A stretch of 64,000 nt of DNA from Eretmocerus hayati. Its lineage: Eukaryota; Arthropoda; Insecta; Hymenoptera; Aphelinidae. Positions 24,711-37,000 of this stretch are shown piece by piece. The first letter of the stretch is position 1. The number at the start of each line of letters is the position of its first letter. Location of the stretch: NCBI GenBank assembly GCA_029851415.1, contig CM056743.1:12764727-12828726 (forward strand), given 5' to 3'. The notes under the pieces are model-generated. The model ran no database searches, was not told the DNA's origin, and saw only the letters and a program-made list of their open reading frames with translations. Position numbers and translations under genes: made by a program.

Positions 24711-24905
24711 AAAAAGGGCGTAATGGTGGGTACGCACTTTTTCCGCCCTGTCACTCTTCGATTCCTCTGAGGGATGTCCTAACCATCCATGAAACCCGTT
24801 TTGATAATAAGTATTCACGTACCTCGAGATCTTGAAAAGGGCGTAAACGCCATTATGCCTTTTCTGCGATTTGACAAAAGGGCGTAACCGCCTTTACGCC
24901 CCTTT
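24711..24905. mobile_element. Short element with AAAAGGGCGTAA ends
   Basis: The left end reads AAAAAAAGGGCGTAATGG and the right end CCGCCTTTACGCCCCTTTG. Two further direct AAAAGGGCGTAAnCG copies lie at about 24836 and 24882. The ends are inverted. The internal pairing is patchy, so this is a weak call. Confidence 0.4.
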
Positions 24906-25027
24906 GTTCATAGAATTATTGGTGTGTCGATGGCTAATCTAATTTCCTCAGAATGTCTTTTGCCAAAATTGATCTGGAGCAGTTGAACCGTAGAAAGGAA
25001 AGCAAGGATGAAATTCTTAGGGAAAGT

Positions 25028-26080
25028 GCCTGGAAACTGGAGGCTAACTCGACGATCCACATTTGAATCCGTACGTCTCTGGTTCTACTGTATCGAATTG
25101 ACTTAAACAAGTGGTCATTTTGAAGCTGGTTAACCTATCCATTCAAACTACTTTCAATAACCAAAATCCGTGAACATGCCTAGGAAGTTCACATCGGTGA
25201 GACGAAATTACAGAGAATTGAACTATAACTCGTTCCATGTGAATTTTCTGCGCTGGCCCCAAAATCAGTTTCTAATAGGTGGCCGATCCAGTTACCTCCA
25301 AGATCACCACTTGCTGGACTCGATTTGATACAGTAGAACCAGAGATGTACGCATCCAATTCCAAATGTTAAAGCGACTTTCGAGCTAGCCCTCAACTTAT
25401 AATCTATCGATTCTGTAGCAAAATCGAGGTCGGCACGCATTTTTTTGCAATCGATTCGTCTTGACTCGCTGATTACTAATATCTAATTTTCGGCCCGAAA
25501 ATCCGGGTCAGTTTTTTTCATTAACAAAATACTACAATGAAAGCAAATATGCAGCCACTCGATTCATTATGTTATTTAAAATGAAAAAGTAGTCTAGATA
25601 ATTTCCTCTAAATAACCCATTATTTCTTATTTTCATCAACAATTGCAGAAGAAATAATGGGTTTAGGGGAAAGTGTCTGGAACACTTTTTCAATTTAAAT
25701 AACATAATAAACTGAGTGGCACATTTACTTGTAATAATTTGATTCATAATTCAAAGTTATGCCGAATTGTTATGAACGAAGTCGCTTTGTGCATCGGCAA
25801 ATGTAGATTTACATACAAACGTAGATTTACATAATCCATCGCCGCATAAATCATGTAAACGATGTCAAATGCAACATTTTTTTTACGTGAAATTTTCCTC
25901 TCCGACCAGAGCTTCTCTACTTGTGCGCAAAAAACCATAAATTTTGCAGTATTTTGTTAATAAAAAAAAACTGACCATCAGGATTTTCGGGCCGAAAATT
26001 AGATATTTGAAATTAGCGAGTCAAGACGAATCGATTGCAAAAAACTGCGTGCCGACCTCGAATTTGCTACAGAACCTATA
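25028..26080. repeat. Nested inverted repeats inside the large element
   Basis: Three sets of inverted arms are visible. The region 25042-25140 pairs with about 25265-25390, sharing TCTCTGGTTCTACTGTATC. The region 25410-25521 pairs with about 25965-26075, sharing CGATTCGTCTTGACTCGC and TAATTTTCGGGCCGAAAATC-type sequence. An inner pair at about 25565-25625 / 25640-25715 shares ACCCATTATTTCTT. This suggests fold-back elements inserted into one another. No gene is seen. Confidence 0.55.
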
Positions 26081-26280
26081 TGGCTGGCTGATAGATTATA
26101 TTACGAATTCTATAACTAGGAATTTTATTTTTCGTCCTACAGCTGCAATTCCAGCCCCATGCACTGCTCCGCGTCAACTTCGGCAAGAGATATATGTTTT
26201 CCGCGAAAAGCAGACCAGCTACTGATTTAAAAAGTAATTTCAAAGTCGTAAGACATAGCGCATGTGCTATTTTTCACGTA

Positions 26281-27285
26281 CCGTCAACCGGGGTAACTTT
26301 GGAACACGGGGGGTAACTTTGGAACAACCCATGAAAGAGTGGTTATCACGCACAGTTGGCTAGGCAAATGATCCTGAGGCCTTTTGCATTGGCGCGAGGG
26401 CCTTCATCAGGTATTAATCCGTTTGTAAGCTGACTTCTTCAGAAGTGCGTTTTCAACCCAACAAACAGTCTCTCGGAAAAAGTGGTGTGGTTCCGACTTT
26501 AGTAGGTCGAATTCGAAGTAGCTGCCCTGGGTAGCTGAGCTAGATTTCACTTGTCTGTACACATATCTGGACGAATCCAGTGTTACATTGGATTATTTTC
26601 ACGAAGTTTCAGTTTTGTAGAGTAAAAACTGACAAGTATAATGTATTTTTTTTTTTCAGAAACCGGGGTAACTTTGGAACACTTGTTCATGTACTCTCAA
26701 TTATTTCCCAAGATTCATATCATCCTCGAATCATATATACTCGAGTAGCCGTTGACGAGAGCTTCAAAATGAAACAAAGAACGTCTCATTTCGACCCATG
26801 GAAGCCAAGTTATGGCAGTTTTTGTCAGAAACCGACTGTGAAGGTATTTTCCTCCTCGAGAGTTAGCCGTGGTGCAGATAGTGAGGTATGCTGAAGGCGT
26901 CTATGCTCAATTATAGAGGTTCAATTCAACCAAATGGACCTTTTACAACAGGTCAATGGAAAGCTAAGACACTCAGTTTTCGATTACTGATGGTGAAAAT
27001 CGATTGTGTGACCTAGTTTATGAATTAATTGACGAATAAATAATGATAACAATTTCTGTTCCAAAGTTACCCCAGTCCGTGTCTAACTTTGGAACACGAC
27101 TTTCAGCGCTCATAGCTCCAACCAGAGATGTCCAAATGGACCTTACAAGTCCCGCAATCGAAAGCTGAAACTGTAAGCTTTCGATTGACCACAGATACGA
27201 TGCACTTCTGATGTAAGACGTACAAGTTTCGCGAGGTTGAAGAAAAAAAACGCGAATTTTGTTCCAAAGTTACCCCGGTTGACGG
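26281..27285. mobile_element. 1,005-base TA-flanked transposon (Tc1/mariner/pogo-like ends)
   Basis: The ends are inverted: CCGTCAACCGGGGTAACTTT at the left, and a right end that closes with ACCCCGGTTGACGG. A TA dinucleotide flanks both ends (26279-26280 and 27286-27287), the target of the Tc1/mariner superfamily. The motif GGGTAACTTTGGAACA is repeated subterminally at about 26311 and 26667, and inverted near 27058. No long transposase frame exists, so the element is non-autonomous. It lies inside the 8.84 kb element. Confidence 0.7.
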
Positions 27286-28131
27286 TATCTTCGTAATTAG
27301 CATCTTCTGCGAAAAGATGCTGATCACTGATACGAAATTTGCGTTTAAAACAACTTTATACGTGTATTTGAGCATTTATCAATCAAAATGATACTAAATA
27401 AAGTCGTTCCCGATGGATATGATCCTAGTGCAATTGCAAAGTTCTATATGAAGGAATTTTGTAAAGGAATAACGTCTTCTTCAAAGTTCCTTACGATTTT
27501 TCTGAGAATAAAAAGCCCCAAGGGCTCGAGGCGTAAGAATAGAGGCTGAAATTTCACATACAGGTGGCTCATCATCACCCAGATCGGAAAAGAAGGATAG
27601 AGAAATCAAATCATGCAACCAAGTATTCATAAGCAGATTTTGGATTTTTGAGTATTCCAGCCCGGAGGTGTTTAGAAAAGACGCGAATGGTTTCCACCAA
27701 AAGTTGGTCGATAGGTTTTCGAGCCACTCCTCAAATGATTTTGGTGAAATCAAAATCGGTCAAATCAGCAGTTCAAAGTTACGAACAAACTAGGGTAGCT
27801 CGGACTCAATCTCCGATTTTTAGGTGCAATTAATAAGAAACTCTATCTTTGACAATGCAAGAAAATTGTAGGAAATTCCTTATCTCAGTACACGGAAATA
27901 AAAAATTCGTTTGGAAACTTTTGAAAATTTACTTGGATGTACTGCATCATCAATTCCAAAAATTAATCTCAGCTGGAGCCCTAAAAGTGTTCTACCTCTA
28001 ACAATTTTTATCTGAATAATTGTGGGAGTGGCCAGCATTAGAGGGCCATTTGATTCAGTTTTTGCTTCTCTTCCATTGACAATAAAGGAAGATTCCTACT
28101 TAGGTGTTGAATAAGAGCGATGCCCAACTGA

Positions 28132-28460
28132 CAAGGGGAGGACCTGACCTTTGGATCACCAATCCTTTCCAAAATTTTTTTACAGTTTTGTGTCACCTAG
28201 AATATGAAGAATCCAGAGTAACTCCGTCAAATGGGCCTTCTGTCCAGAGCTACAAGCAGAAATGTTAGCGTTGCCAGTATATCTATATATATCACTTTTT
28301 AACATGGGCCTATATGGGCAATGTTAATGTCATGGGCTGTAACTTTGAACAGGAGGCCCATTTGACGGAGTAACTCTGGATTCTTCATATTCTAGGTACT
28401 ACTAAACTGTAAAAAAAGTTTGGAAAGGATTGGTGATCCAAAGGTCAGGTCCTCCCCTTG
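28132..28460. mobile_element. 329-base MITE inserted in the right terminal repeat
   Basis: The ends CAAGGGGAGGACCTGACC and GGTCAGGTCCTCCCCTTG are perfect inverted repeats, and arms of about 140 bases pair inward. It interrupts the right arm exactly: the left-arm equivalent (about 22889) is empty and has one TGA, whereas the insertion is flanked by TGA on both sides (28129-28131 and 28461-28463). The 3-base duplication is a direct reading from the filled and empty sites. Confidence 0.85.
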
Positions 28461-29406
28461 TGAGTATGTATTATGGAGCCCTCAGTGGAAAATTTAAGCA
28501 CCATTGCTCTAATCATTCGATAAATAGAGTAAGCTTCCATTGATTGAAACAATAACCTTATGATACCTATGCCATACTGTCAAATTTGCTGCCCAGTGCC
28601 TCTCTTCAGTACCACGGAAACCTTTGAATCCTTCTGTTTTCATTCGAAATGGAAATTTGCCATTGAAAGTGTGAAGATGTTCAAGTAGTTTTGAGTATTT
28701 CAATGTGTGACATGTTTCTAGAAACTGATCAAAGCAGATGAATAGGTGGAAATTGACATGGACTGTATCCCATAATTCCCCATGCATACATTCATGAAAA
28801 ATATTACTGATGCTGCAAATAAATGCTCAGACTGACTAATTGATGTCTGTGAGACATGATTGCAGAACTCGTTAATTTGATAGAAAACCACAACAAAGAT
28901 TGATCCTGTGTGTGGTGCTGATTCCATAACATTCTGTAACTTGGATCAGCAAGTTTCTTGAAGGAGTTCATTCACCCTTCGACAGTATTTCATCAATGAG
29001 GTAGTACGAAACTGACACGTGTAGTCAGAAACGACCAATTACAATTCCACGAAACACTGTTGCTCACTCATTGAGGAATCAAGCTTTTATATCAGCAGTG
29101 CACTCATGAGAGTAATAACTACATGAGTATTCTGTGGACTCAATAAAATGATCTCTAACTTTCTGACTAACTGAAAGTAACGAGAATGAATTGTCCTCTC
29201 CGCTGTTTGGTTTCTATCCAGTGCCAGTGTTTCCATTCTTCAGGGTGGAGTAATATATCCAGGAACTAGTCATGAATCGCATCTGAGAATTCTGAATGCA
29301 TCAAACATGACAATTCAACGCACATCACGTGAAATTGAGCCTCACTGCAAGCGTACAAATTAGAGGTTATTTCCACAAATTTTGTTCTGCCACCGCTTCC
29401 TAGATA

Positions 29407-29805
29407 TTGCCGTCGTCCCAGAGCCATCCCGAAACCTGGAGCACTACATTAAAGAAAACTTCTCTTTTGCGGTGCATCCCAGTGCATCCTGGTGCACACA
29501 TGGGCGACCATAAATTCCACGTCGTCTGCAACGCACCTCTGAAATGCACCAAAATAAATTGTCAAGGCCCGGACGCCGATTCACTAAGTCGAGGCCGGGT
29601 CTCATTTCCTGGTGACCATCATCGGATCTTAACACCCTGGGTGAGCTGGTTGTGCCTCAAAACGCACACTGTTTATGAGTTTCAGACAAGTCACAAGCCC
29701 CTCTCCCGTAAAGTTGTCACATTCAAACATTCAAATTATTCGCGCCTTGTTGCGCACTTGACCTACGCCATCGCGTGTTTTCCGCTCAACGAGGGGTGGG
29801 GGTAA
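29407..29805 (+). other. 132-codon open frame in the right terminal repeat
   Basis: This is the mirror copy of the frame at 21948-21550, with an identical translation. The product is not recognised. The frame is intact in both arms, whereas the neighbouring remnant is broken in both. Confidence 0.25.
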
Positions 29806-30098
29806 TTGTCAATAAATCTTTGGTTTTTAGAATAAACAAATTGTTTGGTCCTCAAGTAGGGGTTGAGGAATTAGTTTTGGACTCTCAGGAATAATTTGAG
29901 CCGGAGATCGGACTTGGGGAGACCTCCCTCGAGCCTCGCCAGACATACCGCAACGGTACCTTCATTCACTGTTTTTGGAAAATTGAAGGTTGAGAAATTA
30001 AAATCAGTCATATCCCGAGACTGAGGAATTCATGCCCTATCGATTGATATGAACATTGTATGAATTAAACAAAATTTTTCTGCCCACTATACCATGGT

Positions 30099-30107
30099 AG
30101 GTTGAGA
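30099..30107 (+). repeat. Right target-site duplication AGGTTGAGA
   Basis: This is a direct copy of 21248-21256, immediately outside the right terminal repeat. Confidence 0.8.
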
Positions 30108-33107
30108 GAGTCAGTCAGGAGAGAGATCGCGGGAGAGCGAATGCAATGTGTTGCGCGGGGCTCGGAAATACTTACACTCCTTATGGCTTGGCACACTTTC
30201 GTCGCTATCACCGCCACAGCGCAGGGCGCAAGTTCGTTGACCCCGTCCGGCCGCCCCCCGCTGATGCACGACGACGACCACGACACTCATTTTTTATATA
30301 CGCACACTATACACGCAAGTGCTTGCAATGCAAAAAAATCACCATGGAAAAGCTCAAGGTTTTTCGGATGCACCATATCTCGGAAACGATGCCGGAAATC
30401 TACAAGTCTCGGCATGGCGAACGATTCGAGCGTCAGAGCTTTGGTATATCCCTGATGCAAGCTCGATCCTCATCTCCCCGACGAGGAAATCGTGAGAATG
30501 TTTTGGTCTTTTTACCTCTGCAAAATTGAGCGCTGAGAATACTTCATGTCATGTATGCATCCTTGATGCAAGATGATGATTTGAAATTTTAAATTCCGCG
30601 GTCATATTACGAGCTTGAACTTCAAATTTTGATGTGATACTCATGTGTTTCAATCGAGTGTTTTTCAACATCAATTTCATCACATATTCATTCATCATAC
30701 AGAATAAATTGCTATTTGTCAAAGTATGATTTCCGATCATAACACTCTTAAAAATACTCACCGTAATCTTTAGAGAAAATTGATTGTGATAAATGTCATT
30801 CTAGTTCAGAGGCATAGAAATAAAGTATTCCCAACCCACAATCTTTCGTGCGTCACAGACTTTATTTTGGAATTCTAACATATCTTTGATACCTAAGGTG
30901 CATAGAAATGATGGATTTGTCTGATACAACTTGTCCAAGATGTGAAGTGATATCAGTCAAATTAAACCAAGTTCAGAGAGCAGTCTTGTATTCTAACTAG
31001 TACAGGCGTCCAGTTTCATAATAAAACAGTTAGTTGGAAAATGAAAGAAAAATGCAGTCCGTTTACGATATTTTTAAGAATTGTCCAGATGGGTTGAAAT
31101 GATTTCATATGTAACTGATGGCAAATGTTGCAAGTCCTACTCGCTGCAAATAAACGACTAGCGTTCGGTTCTACGAGAAAATGCACTGCACCTATTAAAA
31201 TGTACCCAAACAGTATTATCACGTTCGCTGCGAGGGCGGTTTTTGTAATTTTATTTCGGTCATGAACTGGACTCTCGTATTCCAAAACAAATCTGCCTGG
31301 ATGAGAGCAACGTTTTTTTGGCTCGTTTTTTATGCTGTAGGCAAAATAAATCACCTTAGAAGATTCTGTTTGAAAATATCTTCCGAGCTATTACATTAAG
31401 TCGGTAAAGATCCTGATTGAAAGACAAAAATTGCGGAACCCACCAGAGTGTGAATCCCACCACACCGAATAGTGTTAAATGTCAATACGCCGATCAGAAT
31501 CATTTATAACAAGCGCACGCATTCCAACAAGACCCTCGTATTGAAAAGCCTTGTCTAAAATACATTCATTGATGCTTCAGACTTGTCGACGTTCTATATG
31601 ACCGATCTCGGTCAACGAGTGCATACTTACTACCCCGCGTGCTGATTTTGCTATTCTGAATTCACTTTCATTAGATCGATCAACTCAATAATGATAAATT
31701 TGGCACAGGAAAATGAAATTCCAGAGTCAACATATAGTTCTCAAACTAAGTAAATCTCAGCATTGAACAGAAGAATATACATCGCACAGACCTGATGTCA
31801 GAAATCATTTCGGTACAAAAGTGCACAAAATAATAATATACCAAAACTGTTTCAATTGTAAATCGTGGAAATAGCGTATTAATTGTGCTTGGAAAATTTC
31901 GTGAATGTTGTTAGTTAGTTATTGGAGCAGCTTCCAAAAAAGCTCGAACTCCCGAAGTCGAGTCTTTTTTTAGGAAATTTCATAGTATAACGTGATTCAA
32001 TCGTCTACTTCGTGTTATTTTCTCATAACAGTGTGTTTCATCCCACATCCATCAGAATCCTTTCAGAATAAGCATAATCCTTGCAGAATAAGCTTATTTC
32101 TGTGGAGTACGGCTTTTCCAAACCCTTTTCGCTCTAATAACGATGTTCAATTTTCGCCTCTACAGCGCCATCTTCTAGCTCTTTAGTGTTCTTGATCCCC
32201 CTTCTCCTTCTCTTTGCGCCACTTGCGCCTTACGTGTGGTGTGGCATATTATGGTCTTGGAAAATTTTGTTTAAGAAAATTTAGTCAACATTTTGGAAAA
32301 GGAGCAATGATGACTGCTACTCATTCTACCCTCAAAAGTGTAATCGGGACTGCTCGATTTATCAATTTTCATGTAAATTTATTCATTCCATTTGTGATAA
32401 CACACACAAGCTGTAACTTGATAAAAATACTGACCATGTTGAGTTTCGTCATTCGTTAGCTCTTGACTTTTAATTGATAAACGATAATTTTTCATGAGCC
32501 ATCAGATTCAAAAATCCTTATCTACAGGGTCCCTAGAAACTTTGAAGCTTCATAGGGACCCTATATGCGCCCAGTCCACAGTCGATTCCGGAAATTATTT
32601 CTCATTTGCGAAAAAATTCAAGAATGCATGGGATCAAATAATTCAGAGAAGACCAGCAGTCTGATAAGTGCTTGAAAAAATCGTCGAACATTTTCGACCC
32701 CATACAAAGATACCGCGATCAATCGCTGCACCTGCTTCGACGCTCACACGTTTACAGCCGGTTTGATAAATTTTTTACGGAAAAATGAAGTAGGAGCAAT
32801 AGATATCATCAGCGGTTTTATAATGAGCAAATATTACTTTATCATTTGCATCTTTTACAAGGTGAACCAAATCAATTTCGACTCACGATTTTCAATGGGG
32901 CACCCACCCAGTGCACTGGATGTAAGTGGATGCATACTGGATGACATTTGGTAGTGGTAGAGGTTAGGAATCGTCGGAGTCGTCAGGAGTCGTTTTTGAG
33001 ATTGCGTCTGATTTGACGTGTAAGAAGTATCACCTCGTGTAATCCATGAGTTATAGATCGTGGAGCAATCTACTCATTGAGAGAGAAAAGAAAATAACAG
33101 ATTTGTT
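30108..33107. other. Intergenic, no gene supported
   Basis: The first 200 bases (30108-30300) are CpG-rich and contain GAC repeats, like the promoter-type patches elsewhere. The large element appears to have landed at its edge. Further on there is a compact hairpin at 32525-32562 (AGGGTCCCTA ... TAGGGACCCT). Open frames are short and unconvincing. Confidence 0.4.
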
Positions 33108-33624
33108 ATTCGAGATGCGTGGCGACAGCCACGCCGCCCTATCGGGCTCTGCCGCAAGCTGTCTCGGTGCCAACAGCTGATCGGTTCGAAATGGTTTACC
33201 GCAGCGCGGGCTAGCGCGGACCCGGCAGTACGTACACGAGGCTAAGTTATTACATAAAAATTATGAATAATAGCAATATTGAATGTCTTACCTAGTAAAT
33301 TTCAGTGATTTGGCGACTTATGGAGGGTCGGGTATGCGGAATGTGTACATTATATGATCCGGATCCGCCACCTCATATTCAGTAGTGCATCTCCGCATAC
33401 CCGACCCTCCATATGTCGCCAAATCATTGAAATTCACCAGGTAAGACATTCAATATTGTTATTATTCATAATTTTGATGTAAAAACTCAGCCTCGTAGAA
33501 ACACTGCCGGGTCTGCATCAGCCCGCGCTGCGGTAAACCATTTTGAACCGATCAGCTGTTGGCACCGAGACAGCTTGCGGCTGAATCCGATAGGGCGGCG
33601 TGGCTGTCGCCACGCACCTCGAAT
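33108..33624. mobile_element. 517-base fold-back element with ~240-base arms
   Basis: ATTCGAG at 33108 is mirrored by CTCGAAT ending at 33624. The arms pair through GTGGCGACAGCCACGCCGCC, CCAACAGCTGATCGGTTC and GGAGGGTCGGGTATGCGGA, leaving a loop of about 40 bases around 33365. Arm similarity is high but includes substitutions and small indels. It is GC-rich compared with its surroundings. It lies about 450 bases upstream of the GLG1 start codon. A target duplication is not clear. Confidence 0.75.
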
Positions 33625-34070
33625 TGCTCTAAACTTACTTGTGACTTGTGACGTCGGAGAAGAGTTTCTTGTACGCCATTCACTTACACATCAGGGAGTT
33701 ATCGGCTCATCACTGATCACCAAGACTCAAACACAGGAAAATGATTCTTCGCGATGATTGCGAGTGACAGAAGGTAGTATGATAATATCTGCAAAAGGTC
33801 AGAACTCACACTTGAGTCTTTCTTGTGATTCAGAGGAACGACACACTCGAAAAACATTGCGACCGGCTGTCACAACGTCCGCCACGAACACTATTTCGAT
33901 GAGCTGAATTTGATCATCGTACTTCAACGTCAGGATTATTCCCGGCGAGCAGTCATCTTCAAACATCAACAGTGATGCCCGAACGGGATCCCAATACGAT
34001 CACCAGCTGATCTCGTGGATCTGCAACTGAGATTGATTGGAAGGCCGTATCCGGCTCCGGAACGGCAGCA
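33625..34070 (+). promoter_or_regulatory. Presumed promoter and 5' leader of GLG1
   Basis: This is non-repetitive DNA between the fold-back element and the GLG1 start codon. It is expected to hold the transcription start and leader. I see no TATA box or initiator that I would defend, so the call rests on position. Confidence 0.4.
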
Positions 34071-37000
34071 ATGATGGCACAAACTCCGCGTCTTCTGCTG
34101 CTGTTGTTGATGTTGATATGCTCAAGTTCAGAAAGATATTCCGTTTTTTGTTCGGATATTGAACAAAAAACAACTCTCAACAATTCTGAACTGGACCGCG
34201 TCAAACGTGAGAACAGAGCCTATCCCAAAACTGGAGCAAGCGATAATGATGTAGATGAGTCTCACCAGCTCAGTCTGTTTGCCCAACTGCAGCCTGACAG
34301 CTGCCGACACAAGCTGCAATCCATGTGCAATGTGCAATTTGACAAAAACACAGATGATCTCTTTTACCTCAAGTGTTTCCAAACGTTCAAGGTGAGTTTT
34401 TTTTCTTTTCTATGTGGATATTTATGTAGTTTACTACTGTACTCACAATAATTGAGTAACATGTGAATGCTGAAGCTCTTGCAATCATTCCATTCGTACA
34501 TAACAATCTTATTTTCCTGCTAAAATCTGATTGTAATGTTCCTGTGTTGCAGCCTAATGAAATCTCTTTGATCGAGGACCAATGTCAACATTCAATCTTC
34601 AAGTACATTGAGGAGATGACAAACATTGATAATATACGCAAGATTGTCAGAAAAGAGTGCGGCCATACAGTAGATGCTTTGGCTTGTCCTTATGATTCCT
34701 CTATGACTTTTTTGTCATGCCTGCTGAAAAAGAGCGAGAGCATAGCAGATTTAAAGTGTTCTGATTACATCCAATGGCTTAACTGGATTGTCAACGACTT
34801 CAAGATCATTGACACATCTTTCATACCCGAATGCCGTAATGATGTCAATAAATTCCAGTGTGGCAGAATACAGCCATACAGAGATATACTCCAGGGACAA
34901 ACTCTAGCTTGCCTGCAACAGCAAATCCATAAATTGGAAGCAAGCTGCAGGAAACAGATACTCAAAGTTACAGAGGTTCAAGCTGATAACATCAAGTTAG
35001 ATAGACAGTTAGATCTTGCCTGTTCACTAGATCACATGAAATTTTGTCCAAATTTGCGTCCTGGCAGTGGTCAAGTTTATAAATGTTTGATGGACCATAA
35101 GTTGGATCGAGCCATGACAAGAGCATGCCAAGACCAGTTGATGAGGAGAGAAAAATTGATTGCATCGGATTACAAAGCAAGTCGTGGTTTGGCAAGAGCC
35201 TGTAAAGAAGATATCAAGATCTATCGATGTAGGAAGAATGTTTCAGATGATAGGGATATCAGACTTGCCCAAATCTTACTTTGTTTGGAATCAGCTGTCA
35301 ATAATGGTAGCAAAGTAGATGGCCAGTGCAAGGTGGAAATGTTTGATCATCGCAAAATATTGATGGAAGACTACAGACTCTCACCCGAGATTGTCAGTAG
35401 CTGTGCCACAGATATTCAAACATTCTGCAATAATTTAGAAGTTGGTGGTTCTACAATACATTGTTTGATGGAGTACACTCGGGTGAAGAAAAGGAAAAAG
35501 AATAGAGTGTCTGTAGTATGTCAAAGAGCTGTGAGTATTGATTGCATTATTTTTTTAATTATTCCAAGTTTATTAGCAATCATTAAGTTAAAGCGAATAT
35601 TTTTCCACAGTTAGAGGATCTAATTAAGGAAACAGATGCTGGTGAAGATTGGAGAGTTGATCCAGTCTTGAGGGAAGCATGTCAATCAGTGGTAGATGTT
35701 GCATGCCGAGGTGTAAGTACTAAAATAATGTCGAAGTTTATAATTGTATCCTTCTATATCAAATGGTCAATTTCATTGCTCAGGTTCAAGGAGGCAATGC
35801 TAGAGTCATATCTTGCTTAATGGATAATTTGGAGAATGATCGTATGACGGAATCGTGTGAAACTGCGCTTATTCAGATTCAGTATTTTATAGCCAGGGAC
35901 TACAAGCTTGATCCTCAATTGTACAGAGCTTGCAGGATAGATGCAGTGCAATTTTGCCATGCTCAGGATGCATGGGCTAGCAATGGCATGCAAATGGATG
36001 TTGAGAGAGGCCCACTAGTGCTTCCTTGTCTGTACAGAATTGCAAATCATCCTCAAGCCAATATGACGGTAAATTCATACATAACTGAGATTATAATTCA
36101 TCGTACATGTGTGTTCATCAAGAAAATTTCCAATTTTAGCTCAAGAGAGACTGCTTGGATCAAATCAGGAGGGTGATGAGACAAAGAGCAATAACAGTAG
36201 ATCTTCAACCTGAAATAGAAGAAGTGTGTCTTGATGACTTGGCTTCGTTTTGTTCCTCTAGGTTTGGTAAAGGAGAGGAAATTTCATGCTTACAAGACAA
36301 ACTAGATAGGTAATGCATTTGTAGCTACTACTTCTTCAACTTACCGATTCAATAATTTTAATATGTGTATTCATAGTCTGAGCATGAATTGTAAGGCAGC
36401 TGTAGGAAATCTAACTGAACAACAGGCTGAAAGAGTCGAACTCAATCCTGTAATTTCAATCGCTTGCCGTCATATCATGGAAAAACATTGTGAGGTATGT
36501 CAATTATGTCCCATAAATTTACCGAGAAAATCATTTGGCTAATTTTTGTTATTGTTGCAATTTAGGAAGTGATAAAGTATGGCAAAGATGAAGGAGATAT
36601 GATGGAATGCCTGATTGAGCACAAAAATGATTTGGATACTCGTTCTGATTATAAATGCAGAGCAGCTATTGAACATTTCCAATTATTGTCCTTGAAAGAT
36701 TATCATTTTACTTTTAAATTCAAAGAAGCTTGTCGCCCAATGGTTTCTAGGTGGTGTCGTAAGTGAGTACTCCTTTCCTTTATGATTAGATTATTTAGAC
36801 TCGTTAGCTAATTTTTCAATTGATGTTGAAAGGTCCAAAACGAAAGTTGAAGTTATCGGGTGCTTGAGTGATATTGTGCAGAAAGATATATTGCAAGACT
36901 CTCAGCACAAAATCACTAGAGAGTGTAGACAGCAACTTAGAGCTCAATTGTATCAACAACGAGAAAACATAAAATTTGATCCAAAATTGAGCAAATTATG

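Larger units (their letters stand above)
21257..30098. mobile_element. 8.84 kb DNA transposon with 1.8 kb terminal inverted repeats
   Basis: The left arm is 21257-23061 and the right arm 27962-30098. After subtracting a 332-base insertion and duplication, both arms are 1805 bases and align end to end with only a handful of differences (examples: 21317/30038, 22748, 22407-22409, 23050). Both ends start ACCATGGTATAGTGGGCAG. A 9-base direct repeat flanks the whole. Nine-base duplications with very long terminal repeats are the hallmark of Mutator-like or Foldback elements, so I assign it there tentatively. The 4.9 kb interior has no transposase frame; it is filled by smaller elements. It is non-autonomous or decayed in the middle, but the near-identical arms indicate recent insertion or gene conversion. 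Confidence 0.8.

Noticed and set aside
23062..27961. Interior of the large element as a transposase gene
   Set aside because: All open frames there are under 105 codons and fall within smaller nested elements. No DDE-type or zinc-finger pattern was seen.
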